A stretch of DNA of 64,000 nucleotides from Caldifarciminota bacterium (GCA_026418295.1 JAOABP010000001.1:372001-436000); one strand, 5' to 3'; positions 24,262 through 33,862 are shown, numbered from the stretch's first letter. Notes: generated by a model from the letters alone, not told the origin. Translations and numbers: made by a program.

Positions 24262-25998
24262 ATGAAGAAAAACCGGCAATACGCTCCCAAACTCAACAGC
24301 AGACAGAATCAAATTCTCCGATTCCAAACACGCTATTTCTGGTTCATACTCGGGATAATTATCATCGCCGGCTTCGGCCTGCGGGCTGCCGACCTCCGGG
24401 CAGATCCTCCACCCGACCTTTCTTGGAGTTTCGCCCCCTACACCGATGAAAGCCTGAACACCTATTCCGCCCGCAACTTTGCCCTTTATGGCAGATGGAA
24501 AATGGACGATTTCCTGCCGTTTGTCATTTACCCGCTGGTAAATATGGTCGTGGCTCTGATCTACAAAATTTTAGGTATCGGCTTTGTTCAGGTAAAACTG
24601 CTGTCCCTGATCTCGGGAGTACTCAGCATTGTGATACTCACTCTCATTTTCCGCACAGAAAAAAACACCGCTCCAGCTCTGCTCAGTGCGCTTCTCCTTG
24701 CCACCTGCTATCCACTGGTTATGTACAGCCGGCTGGGACTGGTGGAAACACTGGAAATCCTGTTCCTGCTGCTCACCGGTCTTTTCTGGCTCCAAGGACT
24801 CAGGTGTCCCGCGCTGATGACTGCTGCCGGATTCTGTGCTGCTGCCACCGTGCTGCTGGTAAAGCTGTCTGCGGTTTTTCTGGTACCGGTAATGCTCATC
24901 CTGATTGCCATCGAACTGCCAGCATTTCCGAACCGAAAACGGATGACAACCGTCCTGCTTTACTTCCTTACCGGTGTCATCATCGCTTCTCTTTGCTGGC
25001 TCCTGCTCGTCTATCTGCCTTACCGTAATGAATATCTCCGGTATGTTGTACGCCATTCCAGTGAATCACCAGCAGGCCATCCCCGCACTCTTTCTGCCTA
25101 CTTGTTTAACACCTTCACCTTTGGTCTGCGCTCGCGCCTCATACCCCGAATGATCTGGACTGCCCTCCTCGGCTATCTGACCCTGCCCTGGTTAGGACGG
25201 TCACAATCCCGATTACTCCGCTACACGCTGTTCTGGTTCATCTTCGGACTGCTGATGCTTGGTTATATGAACTACCGGCCGCCCCGGTATGAAATCATAC
25301 TTTTGCCCTGCCTCCTGATCGCTGCGGCCGCCGCCCTCTGCCGGATACTGGAAAACGGCATCATCATTCCCCAGACCCGCCCCACCATTAAAAAAACCCT
25401 GCTCTACGGCATCTGGCTCAGCCCGGCGGTTCTGCAGTTAATGCTGTACAGCTCCGGATTCCGCAATTATCCTCAGCCCGGCCGAGAATCTGGAATCATT
25501 TTACTCTCCCTGACCATCGGTCTCGTCATCGCATTTGCCGGCTACGGTCTGCTCCGGTTCCGGGAAAAAAGCTGGGCAATCAAATCCGGCTGGCTCCGGG
25601 GTGCACTGGTCGGACTGATTCTCATTCTCAGCCTGCGACTTGATATTGGACAATGGAGCGCATGGTTCAGCAACCGCACCTATGATCTGGTCACATATTC
25701 AAAAGCGGTTGACCAGCTGCTGCCGGAAAATGCCGTTGTCGCCGGACCATGGGCACCACCGGTAATGATTGAATCCCGAAAACGGGCGATTGCGGTCACC
25801 GACTGGGCGAATCTTGATGACCTGTTCAGCCGGTTCGCCGTCACTCATCTTATTCTCGGCGAAGGCGAAACCGACCGTCTGCTCTGGGAACGGGTCAGCC
25901 CGGAAGTTAAAGAAAAGGCAAAAACACTACTCCAATTCCGCATCCGGGGACAGCTGATCAGCGTACTGGCTCTGAACGGTTCACTTTCAGAACACTGA
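24262..25998 (+). CDS. GT39/ArnT-like membrane glycosyltransferase
   Basis: 578 residues with about ten membrane helices. The first periplasmic loop holds APYTDESLNTYSARNFALYGRW, the acidic DE motif of lipid-linked mannosyl/aminoarabinosyl transferases (GT39, PMT_2). A later loop has MNYRPPRYEIILLP, also typical. It should move a sugar from a polyprenyl-phosphate donor to a protein or lipid outside the inner membrane. It starts three bases after the PAS gene. Its last 41 bases overlap the convergent ABC substrate-binding gene. Confidence 0.82.
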   Translation: MKKNRQYAPKLNSRQNQILRFQTRYFWFILGIIIIAGFGLRAADLRADPPPDLSWSFAPYTDESLNTYSARNFALYGRWKMDDFLPFVIYPLVNMVVALIYKILGIGFVQVKLLSLISGVLSIVILTLIFRTEKNTAPALLSALLLATCYPLVMYSRLGLVETLEILFLLLTGLFWLQGLRCPALMTAAGFCAAATVLLVKLSAVFLVPVMLILIAIELPAFPNRKRMTTVLLYFLTGVIIASLCWLLLVYLPYRNEYLRYVVRHSSESPAGHPRTLSAYLFNTFTFGLRSRLIPRMIWTALLGYLTLPWLGRSQSRLLRYTLFWFIFGLLMLGYMNYRPPRYEIILLPCLLIAAAAALCRILENGIIIPQTRPTIKKTLLYGIWLSPAVLQLMLYSSGFRNYPQPGRESGIILLSLTIGLVIAFAGYGLLRFREKSWAIKSGWLRGALVGLILILSLRLDIGQWSAWFSNRTYDLVTYSKAVDQLLPENAVVAGPWAPPVMIESRKRAIAVTDWANLDDLFSRFAVTHLILGEGETDRLLWERVSPEVKEKAKTLLQFRIRGQLISVLALNGSLSEH

Positions 25999-26875
25999 CC
26001 AGCGTCCGGACATTATAATCCAGAAGCTTAAGATAGGTATCGGTTCCCGGCAGAACACCGTTGAACTGGCTCAGGGTTACCACCTGCGCACCGGTTTCCC
26101 TTGCGAGCACCCGGGCAAGATCCGGATTGTGCTGCGGTTCGATCACGATGACCCGCACCGAATCCTGGCGCATCAGCCTGATCAGTTCGGCTAAACTCCT
26201 CGCGGAAGGCTCCTGGCCTGGGAGCGGTTCAACCGCCGCAGCCATCTCCAGCCCGAATGCCCGGCAGAAATAGGGCCAGGAGTTGTGCAGGGCAATAAAC
26301 CGGCGATTGTTCAGCTCCGCCACCAGTCCCCTGAAAACAGCACTGACACTGTCCAGGTGTCCACAGTACTCCTCTGCCCGTCGCTGATACTCAGGACGAT
26401 GCGCCGGATCAATTGTACCAAGTAGCGTGGCGATTCTCATTACACCGGACTTTGCCACCTCCGGGTCCAGCCAGATGTGGGGGTTGCCCGCCTCATGAAC
26501 ACCGTGGACGTGATGCTCCCCCTTATCCTCAACCGGTTCAATCCCCTCTGCCAGTGTCAGCGCCTTCAACTTCGGATTGCCGGCGTTGGCAATCAACCCG
26601 TCCAGCCAGGCATCAAATCCGAGCCCGACCCGGACCACCAGCTGTGCCCGTGCCAGTATCTCCACCGCTTGCGGGCCCGGCTCATAACTGTGCGGGTCTT
26701 CCTGTCCTTTCAAGAGCGAAACCACCTTTACCCGTTCACCGCCCACCTGATGCACCCAGTCAGCAGTCACCGGTATGGTCGTAACAACATTAATTTCAGT
26801 ACGGTCCTGCCGCCGACAGCTGCCGGCAAGCAGAATTATTAATCCCGAGAGCAGGACTATACTTCCCGTCCGCAT
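25958..26875 (-). CDS. znuA: Zinc/manganese ABC transporter substrate-binding lipoprotein
   Basis: 305 residues. Lipobox LLAGSC near residue 20 anchors it to a membrane. Cluster A-I motifs: VVTTIPVTADWVHQVGG, DPHSYEPGP, HIWLDPEVAK, ALHNSWPYF, IEPQHNPDLA. A His-rich stretch GEHHVHGVHEAGNPH at about 118-132 favours zinc over manganese, by analogy with ZnuA. The ATG overlaps the permease stop region by 19 bases. The 3' end overlaps the convergent glycosyltransferase gene. Confidence 0.88.
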   Translation of the reverse strand: MRTGSIVLLSGLIILLAGSCRRQDRTEINVVTTIPVTADWVHQVGGERVKVVSLLKGQEDPHSYEPGPQAVEILARAQLVVRVGLGFDAWLDGLIANAGNPKLKALTLAEGIEPVEDKGEHHVHGVHEAGNPHIWLDPEVAKSGVMRIATLLGTIDPAHRPEYQRRAEEYCGHLDSVSAVFRGLVAELNNRRFIALHNSWPYFCRAFGLEMAAAVEPLPGQEPSARSLAELIRLMRQDSVRVIVIEPQHNPDLARVLARETGAQVVTLSQFNGVLPGTDTYLKLLDYNVRTLVSVLKVNRSEPVR

Positions 26876-27687
26876 ACTCTACAGCGCTTCCTTTTGGGAG
26901 AAAAAACTGCCGCCAAGACAAACAGAAACACTGCTACCATCACAATGGTCGCACCCGAAGGCAGGTTGAAAAAATAGGAAAGGACTAGCCCGGTACTGCT
27001 TGCCACTGTCGCACCCACCCAGGAAAGAACAAACATCATTTTATAGCTGGTGGTCAGCTGATATGCGGTTGCCGCCGGAATCACCAGCAGTGCCTCCACG
27101 AGGATAATTCCCGCCGCCTTGAGCGCAATAACCACCGTGAGTGCAATGAGACCGAAAAGCAGCAGGTTCAGAATTCCGACCGGCAGACCGGAAGCCTGCG
27201 CCATCTCTTCGTCAAAAACGAGGAACTGAAACTCTTTAAAGAAAATCCCGATCAGCAGTAGCACGATCACTGTAAGCACAATCATCAGCACGAGGTTCTG
27301 CGAAGTTATTCCCAGCACATTGCCAAACAGATAACCGTATACCCGGGCATCGTAGCGCCGCATTAACCCGATGAAAAGTACACCCAGCGCCATCGCCCAA
27401 GAAAAGAAGATGCCGATCGTCGTATCCTGACGGAGCGCAGTCCGGGCACTGGTGAAACTGACGAGCCCCGCGGTTACCAGACAGAAGACAACCGCACTCA
27501 GGAGCGGATCAACCCCCAGAAAAAACCCGAGCGCCACACCGCCAAACGCCGCATGAGCAATTCCCGCACCAGCAAATGCCAGCCCACGCAACACCACCAG
27601 AACTCCAATCACCGAACAAACGGTAGAGACAAGCAGGGCACCAATCAACGCATTACGGACAAACCCGAAGGAGAACAACTCAGCCAT
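26857..27687 (-). CDS. znuB: ABC-3 family metal transporter permease
   Basis: 276 residues from the ATG at 27687 (a GTG at 27696 is also possible), overlapping the ATPase stop by eight bases. About eight membrane segments, with ABC-3 motifs GLAFAGAGIAHAAFGGVALG and AAGIILVEALLVIPAATAYQL. It carries the metal through the inner membrane. The C-terminal tail KRKRCRVCGREV has a CxxC pair that is uncommon in the family and could bind metal. Confidence 0.88.
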   Translation of the reverse strand: MAELFSFGFVRNALIGALLVSTVCSVIGVLVVLRGLAFAGAGIAHAAFGGVALGFFLGVDPLLSAVVFCLVTAGLVSFTSARTALRQDTTIGIFFSWAMALGVLFIGLMRRYDARVYGYLFGNVLGITSQNLVLMIVLTVIVLLLIGIFFKEFQFLVFDEEMAQASGLPVGILNLLLFGLIALTVVIALKAAGIILVEALLVIPAATAYQLTTSYKMMFVLSWVGATVASSTGLVLSYFFNLPSGATIVMVAVFLFVLAAVFSPKRKRCRVCGREV

Positions 27688-28459
27688 GATGATCACCGGT
27701 AATCACATACCGCTGTCCATCCTGCTCAACAATCTGCACCCCGGTCTGATAAAGCCGGCTCATGTTCTCAGTGTTAACGACCTCGCCACACGGACCGAAA
27801 CCAAACACTTTCCGGTTGAGCAGTATAATCCGGTCCGAACAGCTCATCACCTCATTAAGATCATGGGTTACATAAATTGTGGTCAATTTCCATTCCTGAT
27901 GCACCCTCCGGATCAGCTCGACCATCTGCCTTCGGGTCACCACATCCACACCGGCAGTCGGCTCATCCAGCAGCAGCAGTTCCGGGTTAGAGACGAGGGC
28001 CCGGGCCAGAAACAGCCGCTGCTGCTGACCTCCGGAAAGATGACCCGCAACATGACCGGCATTTTTTTCCAGTCCGACCGCAGTCAGTGCTGCCCAGGCC
28101 CGTTCCCGTTCTTTCTTTCCCGGTAACCTGAATAACCCCAGTCCGGCATAGGTACCCATCAGCACCGCCTCCAGTGCACTCACCGGCATATTGGGATCGA
28201 TCGGCTTACGCTGGGGCACATAGCCAATCCGCTGCCGCACCCGGCTGATACTGGCCCATTCCACTCCCAGCACCCGCACTTTGCCGGCGGCAGGCTTAAA
28301 CAGGCCGAGCACGGTCTTGAGCAGTGTCGTCTTACCCGAACCGTTGGGCCCGATAACTCCGAGAAATTCACCCCTTTCCAGCCGGAAGGAAATATCTTCC
28401 AGCGCAATCTGACGGGGAAATGAAACCGTTACCCGTTCAAATTCAACTGCCGGTACCAT
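27680..28459 (-). CDS. znuC: ABC transporter ATPase, zinc/manganese type
   Basis: 259 residues from the ATG at 28459, which sits in TAATG with the pepA stop; the longer frame to 28522 would overlap pepA by 64 bases. Walker A GPNGSGKTTLL, Q-loop YVPQRKPIDPNMP, signature LSGGQQQRLFLARAL, Walker B LLLLDEPTAGVD, H-loop YVTHD are all intact. It drives import of the metal bound by the lipoprotein two genes on. Confidence 0.93.
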   Translation of the reverse strand: MVPAVEFERVTVSFPRQIALEDISFRLERGEFLGVIGPNGSGKTTLLKTVLGLFKPAAGKVRVLGVEWASISRVRQRIGYVPQRKPIDPNMPVSALEAVLMGTYAGLGLFRLPGKKERERAWAALTAVGLEKNAGHVAGHLSGGQQQRLFLARALVSNPELLLLDEPTAGVDVVTRRQMVELIRRVHQEWKLTTIYVTHDLNEVMSCSDRIILLNRKVFGFGPCGEVVNTENMSRLYQTGVQIVEQDGQRYVITGDHHG

Positions 28460-29928
28460 TACCGGTTCACCAGCAGAGCGATTAGTGTCCGTGCCGGCAC
28501 ACCGGTCGCACCTGCCGGACAATAGTCCCGGGCCTCGGTCGTAAAGGCAACACCGGCAATGTCAATATGCACCCAGTTGCTGTTCTTGGGCACGAATTCG
28601 GAAAGAAACAGCCCGCCGATAATCGTGCCTGCATTCATCGGCTTGCCAATATTCTTCAGATCTGCCACCGTGCTCTTCATATGTGACCGGTAGTTTTCTA
28701 TCAGCGGGAGCTGCCAGAAAAGCTCTCCCTGTTCCTTCCCTAGCGCAATCAGCCGGTTGATCGTCTGCTGGTCCGTTCCCAGAACTCCGGCGCACTCATT
28801 GCCCAGCGCCACAACACAGGCACCGGTCAGGGTGGCGATGTCAATCATCAGCTCCGGCTTGAAGGTAGCGCCGTATGCCAGCGCATCGGCGAGCAGCAAC
28901 CTTCCTTCAGCATCAGTATTCGCCACCTCCACCGTCTTGCCGTTATAATGGCGGATGACATCGCCAACCTTCTGGGCACCGCCACCGGGCATATTTTCTG
29001 CCAGCGGTGTCAGACCGACAACTGTCCAGGGCAGTTCGGTTTCCCGCAGATAATGAAACAGCCCGAATACAGTTGCGGCACCGGCCATATCATCCTTCAT
29101 ATTCTCCATATACTGCGGTGTCTTCAGCGACAGTCCGCCGGAATCAAAAGTTATCCCCTTGCCGACAAATACGAGCGTGCCCCTGGATTTTACCCTTGGG
29201 GTATAGGTCAGCTGCACCAGACAGGGCGGGTTGTGCGACCCCTTGCCGACCGCAAGTATCCCGTTCATTCCCAGCCGCTCCAGCTCTGTGCGGTCCATCA
29301 CCTTGACCGCAATTCTGCCCTCGACCGTCAGCTCCTCTGCCCGCTCTGCGAGTTTCATCGGCCATTTGTTTGCTGAAGGCTCGTTCACCAGATCACGCAC
29401 ATAGCACACCGCAGCGCAGCGCCGTTCCGCTTCCCTGATCGCCGGCTCCGCCTTTTTCACTTCCGCTTCCGAACTGAAAACCAGTATCAGCCGCTTCAAC
29501 CCCGCAATCTCATCCGGCTTGGGCTGACGGTAACGATCATACCGGTAACTGCTCAGAATCCCGCCCTCAACTGCCGCCATCAACCACCGCTCCAGCCCTC
29601 CTTTCACCTCTCCGGCACGAGGCATAATCACTCCCAGCTCCTCTGCCTTCAACTCTTGCGCCCGGCTTAACGCCCGTGCAACCGCCACCCGCACCCGATC
29701 CGGCTCAAACTCCGCCTTTTTCCCCAGTCCGGATAGAATCAGCCGTTTCCTGCCGGCATCAATGCCAACCGCGGTCTCCCGGAACTGTCCATTAAACCGC
29801 TCATGGAGCAGAACCACACGGCTGAAACCACCCGGCTCCACCCCTGCCGGACTTTTCTCGCCTTCAAACATCAAAGCGGCGCTCAATCTGCCATTCCACT
29901 TTGCTCGGCTTGTCAACTCAATTTTCAT
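28459..29928 (-). CDS. pepA: Leucyl aminopeptidase (M17)
   Basis: 489 residues. The C-terminal catalytic domain has VGKGITFDSGGLSLK, DDMAGAATV, and NTDAEGRLLLADAL, the two-metal signature. It removes N-terminal residues from peptides in the cytoplasm and needs Zn or Mn. AAAGGAG precedes the ATG. It leads directly into the metal ABC transporter genes, so enzyme and metal supply are co-transcribed. Confidence 0.95.
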   Translation of the reverse strand: MKIELTSRAKWNGRLSAALMFEGEKSPAGVEPGGFSRVVLLHERFNGQFRETAVGIDAGRKRLILSGLGKKAEFEPDRVRVAVARALSRAQELKAEELGVIMPRAGEVKGGLERWLMAAVEGGILSSYRYDRYRQPKPDEIAGLKRLILVFSSEAEVKKAEPAIREAERRCAAVCYVRDLVNEPSANKWPMKLAERAEELTVEGRIAVKVMDRTELERLGMNGILAVGKGSHNPPCLVQLTYTPRVKSRGTLVFVGKGITFDSGGLSLKTPQYMENMKDDMAGAATVFGLFHYLRETELPWTVVGLTPLAENMPGGGAQKVGDVIRHYNGKTVEVANTDAEGRLLLADALAYGATFKPELMIDIATLTGACVVALGNECAGVLGTDQQTINRLIALGKEQGELFWQLPLIENYRSHMKSTVADLKNIGKPMNAGTIIGGLFLSEFVPKNSNWVHIDIAGVAFTTEARDYCPAGATGVPARTLIALLVNR

Positions 29929-29961
29929 TTTCGCTCCTTTCTTTTTATAAGTCTTATAATC

Positions 29962-30912
29962 TTATCCCTTCAATCCTGCACCTGTCAACACCGGGGCATC
30001 CTTCAAAATCCGGTTCAGCACCCAGGTCACCAGCACTGCCAGCACAACTCTGGGGACTACGATCCAGAACAGATTTGCTCCCAGCACCAGGAAGATAGCG
30101 GTGTCCTCAAACAGCCCGTGGCACAGTGCCAGAAATGTTGCCACCAGCGTCACCTGCTTAGGGGTAAGTCTGCTCTCCTTTACCGATTCCACGATCAGTC
30201 CTGCCCCGAAAACGATACCGAACACATTCCCGGCAAGCCAGGGCATTCCCGCCTCCCGGCTATAGCCCATAAACCGCAGAACCCGCTGCAGCCCGGCAAG
30301 CATCCGCTCCAGCACCCCGTAGCGCCGTGCCAGCTCCAGCATCAGAAAGATACCGACCAGCACCGCCAGCATCTTACCACCTGTATTGACGATTCCGAGC
30401 GCCCAGGACCGCAGCGCCGGCACCGGCACAAACCGCTGCTGCAGGGTGGAAAAATCCACCGCATTACTGCCGTAACCTGCTCCTGCCGGAACAATCAGCG
30501 CTGCCAGCCCGAACCCGGCGGCAAATGAAAGCAGCAACCGGATCAGCCACAGAAGCCACCACTGTGCCCGGATCTGAAAGAAAACCGCGGTCTCAAGAAT
30601 CTGTGAATGGGACAAAAGAATCATCAGGCTCAAAACCGTCAGCTGGGCACCGGAAATTTTCAGGGCGGTGATCGCTCCCAATGAGGCATAGATATTGATA
30701 AAATTCCCCAGAATCACCGCCATTGCCGCCTCACCCGGCAGCCGGAAGAACTTCATGAACGGCGCCATCAGCCGGGCAAAGGCGGCAAGCACCGGTGTGT
30801 ACTTAAGCAGAGTTACAAAGGTATAGACCGGTGCTACGATACTCATCAGCTTCAGAAATGCCCGCACCCCTCGGAAGGCACCCAGCCCGGCAGTCCGGAG
30901 CAAATCTTTCAT
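29962..30912 (-). CDS. Nucleoside recognition (Gate) domain membrane protein
   Basis: 316 residues, about eight membrane helices, two Gate-like halves: residues about 20-130 (GEAAMAVILGNFINIYASLGA) and about 180-300 (AGMPWLAGNVFGIVFGAGLIVESVKES, LCHGLFEDTAIFLVLGAN). Related proteins (SpmA/SpmB, YjiH) are linked to small-molecule transport, but function is poorly known. It overlaps lpxH by four bases and is 33 bases before pepA. Confidence 0.82.
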   Translation of the reverse strand: MKDLLRTAGLGAFRGVRAFLKLMSIVAPVYTFVTLLKYTPVLAAFARLMAPFMKFFRLPGEAAMAVILGNFINIYASLGAITALKISGAQLTVLSLMILLSHSQILETAVFFQIRAQWWLLWLIRLLLSFAAGFGLAALIVPAGAGYGSNAVDFSTLQQRFVPVPALRSWALGIVNTGGKMLAVLVGIFLMLELARRYGVLERMLAGLQRVLRFMGYSREAGMPWLAGNVFGIVFGAGLIVESVKESRLTPKQVTLVATFLALCHGLFEDTAIFLVLGANLFWIVVPRVVLAVLVTWVLNRILKDAPVLTGAGLKG

Positions 30913-31607
30913 AAACGCTCCAGCCGCACCGTCCCGTTTTCCAACAGGCCATAGGTGAAATTTCTGAGCCAGTCCCCGACATTCAGATAGACTCCGCCCG
31001 GATATTCAACCCGCTCCGGAATATGGGAATGACCCATGATCACCACCTGATAACCATCAGCAATCTTGCACCGGGCAAACTCCCGCAGCGCGGTCACCAG
31101 CGCCGGTTTTGCCCCCTGCTCCCGGCTCCGACGGGCGATATAGCGGGCAAGCCCGATCCCGATATCCGGATGGAGAAGCGAAAACAGGGCACCGTTAATC
31201 CGGCTGCGCATCAGGCACCGGAAAACCCGCGGAATGAAATTCCGGTCCAGCACATCACCATGGGTTACAAACACCCGCCTGCCCTCAATCTCAATGCTCA
31301 TTTCATCCCGGAAACCCTCCAGCCCCAGCTCCTGCTGAAGAAATCCGCGAAACCAGACATCGTGATTGCCCCGTAGCAGAAAAACTCTTGTGCCTGAACT
31401 CCGCAGTTCCGCCAGCAGTGCAAGCACCCTGAGCCCAGACTTGGGAATCACCCGCTGATACTCAAACCAGAACTCAAAAAGATCCCCGAGGATATACAGC
31501 CCAGCTGCCCGGCCTCTGAGACTGGCCAGAAACTCAGCCAGCCGGCGTTCGGCTTCGGGCTGACGCGAACCCACATGGGCGTCCGAGATGAAGTAATGGC
31601 CGCTCAA
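30909..31607 (-). CDS. lpxH: UDP-2,3-diacylglucosamine diphosphatase (LpxH)
   Basis: 232 residues with the calcineurin-like metal motifs ISDAHVG, YILGDLFEFW, LRGNHD, THGD and MGHSHIPE. LpxH makes lipid X in lipid A synthesis, so an outer membrane with lipid A is implied. The start is TTG at 31607; no ATG lies before the first motif. The -10 (31616-31621) ends eight bases before that TTG, so the mRNA may be leaderless with TTG, which is rare. First gene of lpxH-Gate-pepA-ABC. Confidence 0.9.
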   Translation of the reverse strand: MSGHYFISDAHVGSRQPEAERRLAEFLASLRGRAAGLYILGDLFEFWFEYQRVIPKSGLRVLALLAELRSSGTRVFLLRGNHDVWFRGFLQQELGLEGFRDEMSIEIEGRRVFVTHGDVLDRNFIPRVFRCLMRSRINGALFSLLHPDIGIGLARYIARRSREQGAKPALVTALREFARCKIADGYQVVIMGHSHIPERVEYPGGVYLNVGDWLRNFTYGLLENGTVRLERL

Positions 31608-31615
31608 GAAAAAAC

Positions 31616-31643
31616 ATTATAGACAAATTCTCCGGCTTATCAA
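31616..31643 (-). promoter_or_regulatory. Promoter of the lpxH operon
   Basis: Minus strand TTGATA (31638-31643), 16 bases, TATAAT (31616-31621). Confidence 0.72.
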
Positions 31644-31698
31644 CAGAAAGGCGTATTAATTCAAACCGGGCTTGGTATCGGGACCGCTGATTAACCTG

Positions 31699-32196
31699 CT
31701 ATAGCTTAAAATGCCCCCGCAACCCGGCCAGAACCTTGTCTGCCAGTCGTTCCGCTTCAGCGGAATTCAACCGGTAGAACGGCGTCTTGACCCCAAGTTC
31801 GATCATGATCGCCAGCTCCATTAACACTGCCGGTTCGACACCGGCATAACCAGTAACTTTCGCCTTCAGATTGCGATTAACCCCGCCACATACCGCAATC
31901 AGTCCATACTGCTTCCGCTGCTCACCGATGTATTTCAAATAGGACCGCAGTGGAGTGGCAATATGCCCCATCCAGACCGGTGCAAACAGCAGGATGAAAT
32001 CATAACCTGCCAGCACATCTGGTTCCGGAGAAACCCTAGGAGTGCGGTTGAAAATGATATCCACGAGTGTATTAAGGGCACGCCTTTTCCTGCCTTCCTT
32101 AAGCTGAATATGTTCAATCCCGAGCCCGGCCGCAACCTTCTGCGCCACCATCTGATTGTTACCACTCAGTGAATAGGAAACTACTGCCATCTTCAC
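31699..32196 (-). CDS. Flavodoxin-family protein
   Basis: 165 residues. It opens with VVSYSLSGNNQMVAQKVAAGL, the FMN phosphate loop, and has LLFAPVWMGHIATPLRSYL, as in flavodoxin-like oxidoreductases. It should bind FMN and carry electrons or reduce small molecules. GTG start at 32196 with AAGGAGG five bases upstream; an ATG at 32190 is the alternative. It follows the kinase/AAA gene by 24 bases. Confidence 0.85.
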   Translation of the reverse strand: MKMAVVSYSLSGNNQMVAQKVAAGLGIEHIQLKEGRKRRALNTLVDIIFNRTPRVSPEPDVLAGYDFILLFAPVWMGHIATPLRSYLKYIGEQRKQYGLIAVCGGVNRNLKAKVTGYAGVEPAVLMELAIMIELGVKTPFYRLNSAEAERLADKVLAGLRGHFKL

Positions 32197-32220
32197 AACA
32201 ACCTCCTTTTTAATTAAATA

Positions 32221-33807
32221 TCAAATCCGGAGCCGGCGCTCAATCTGCTCAAGGGACCGGCGCACCGGCTGCCGGCTGTCAATCCTCAGAAGCCCCGGAC
32301 CGGAGCGGGGTGTTTTGAACCGCTCCTTCATAATCCGGTAAATCTCCAGATTGGCATCAGAAAATCCGGTCTGGTTTGCCCGACGTCGCAGCCGGGAAAT
32401 TACCGTCCGCTCCGGACAGTCAACGAGCACCATCAGAAGCTTAACCCCGAGCCGGTCTGCCAGTTCCCGGCAGCGCTGCCGGCTATCTTCGCCGGTAAAG
32501 GTGGCATCCAGCACCACACTGATTCCCCCAGCAAGAAATGCCTCAGCCCGGCGGAAGAGCTCATCATAGGTTCGCTGGCTCACCTCGGGCGCATATATCC
32601 CCCTGCCGTAGCCGTCAAACCGGCGTGCGCTGACCGGAATACCGCAAAGCTGCTTGCGGATTGAATCGGAAAGCAGATGCATCGCCAGGGTCCGGGCGGC
32701 AAAGTGCCGGGCGAGAAAACTTTTGCCGACTCCTGGCAGGCCGGCAAAAACAACCAGAAACGGTTTTGTTTCCAGCAGCCGGGCATAGCGTAGCGCCAGG
32801 TCAAAATAGCGCCGGGCGGTTAATTGCGCCTGCCGCCGGATATCAGCCGGCACACCCGGGTCATTCAGCTGAAAACCCGTAACCTTACCCCGGACATAGG
32901 CACGATAACACTGATAAAATCGGAGCAGACTGAGCATGCCCTGATCCCCGGTGAGCGCCCAGTAGCGCTCAATAAAGAAATTTGCCAAGTCATGCCGCTG
33001 ATGAAAGTCCAAGTCCATCGCCATGAAGGCAATTTCAGACGCAACATCCGAACAGGAAAACCGGGGATTAAACTCAATACAGTCAAAGATATATGGCCGG
33101 TCTGCAAGAAAGATGTTCTTTGAGTGCAGATCACCATGGCACCGGCGCACAAACCCCTGGTGCCGCCGCTGCCGGAAAACCTCCCGCTGCCGGTTGATGA
33201 ACCGCTCCACCCGGCTTCTGATTTCGTCAAAAGCCTGCCGGCTGATCGTTTTGCTGATAAAATCCAGTGTCTGGGCAAAGTTCTCATCCCAGTTCAGTCT
33301 TATGATCTCGCTCGAACCGTAACGGCTGATCTCCTCGCCCCGTTCCGCCTGTTGATGAAACCGGGCAACCAGCCGGGCAATTTCGTCAATCTGTTCAAAG
33401 GTCACCTGACCATTTTTCAGCCTTTCAGTCATGATTGCCGACTGGGGCAGCGCCCGCATCTTGACACAGTAATCAACGATCCGTCCCGAACCGCCCAGTT
33501 TCAGCTTTCCCCCCGCTTCGGTGATCGGCAGGACATCAAGGTAAAGATCAGGCGCCAGCTGCCGGTTCAACCGCAGCTCCTCGTAGCAGAAAAATTTCCG
33601 TGCTGAAAGGGTAGTGTAGTCCAGAAACCCGAAGTTTACCGGCTTCTTCACCTTGTAGGCAAAATCGCCGGCGATGAAAACCCAGGAGGTGTGGGTCTGA
33701 ATCAGTTTTACCCGCCGGACCCCGGAACCGTAAAACCGGGGCTGGAGTAACTCCTGCACCCGACTCTGAATCGTCGGATCGGCAACCAGTTCCAATGCTT
33801 TCACCAT
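32221..33807 (-). CDS. Bifunctional phosphotransferase-like / AAA kinase protein
   Basis: 528 residues from the ATG at 33807. Residues about 20-310 are an aminoglycoside-phosphotransferase-like kinase fold (CHGDLHSKNIFL catalytic loop, IFDCIEFNPRF metal site). Residues about 345-528 are a P-loop kinase (FAGLPGVGKSFLAR Walker A, VVLDATFTGEDSR). This two-domain family is widespread, with unknown substrate. A TTG at 33840 is in frame, but TTGCCT-N16-TATATT ends five bases before the ATG, so the ATG is preferred and probably leaderless. Confidence 0.85.
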   Translation of the reverse strand: MVKALELVADPTIQSRVQELLQPRFYGSGVRRVKLIQTHTSWVFIAGDFAYKVKKPVNFGFLDYTTLSARKFFCYEELRLNRQLAPDLYLDVLPITEAGGKLKLGGSGRIVDYCVKMRALPQSAIMTERLKNGQVTFEQIDEIARLVARFHQQAERGEEISRYGSSEIIRLNWDENFAQTLDFISKTISRQAFDEIRSRVERFINRQREVFRQRRHQGFVRRCHGDLHSKNIFLADRPYIFDCIEFNPRFSCSDVASEIAFMAMDLDFHQRHDLANFFIERYWALTGDQGMLSLLRFYQCYRAYVRGKVTGFQLNDPGVPADIRRQAQLTARRYFDLALRYARLLETKPFLVVFAGLPGVGKSFLARHFAARTLAMHLLSDSIRKQLCGIPVSARRFDGYGRGIYAPEVSQRTYDELFRRAEAFLAGGISVVLDATFTGEDSRQRCRELADRLGVKLLMVLVDCPERTVISRLRRRANQTGFSDANLEIYRIMKERFKTPRSGPGLLRIDSRQPVRRSLEQIERRLRI

Positions 33808-33812
33808 CTGGG

Positions 33813-33840
33813 AATATAATGAACCGCTGTCAGAAGGCAA
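33813..33840 (-). promoter_or_regulatory. Promoter of the kinase/AAA-flavodoxin pair
   Basis: Minus strand TTGCCT (33835-33840), 16 bases, TATATT (33813-33818). Confidence 0.55.
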
Positions 33841-33862
33841 TCAAAATCACCGGCTGACCGGT

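Noticed and set aside
25958-25998. Frameshift or wrong stop at the overlap of two convergent genes
   Set aside because: Both proteins end with family-like lengths; a 41-base convergent overlap is plausible in such compact DNA.
28460-28522. Longer N-terminus for the ABC ATPase
   Set aside because: It would overlap pepA by 64 bases and adds 21 residues outside the family; ATG 28459 sits in TAATG with the pepA stop.
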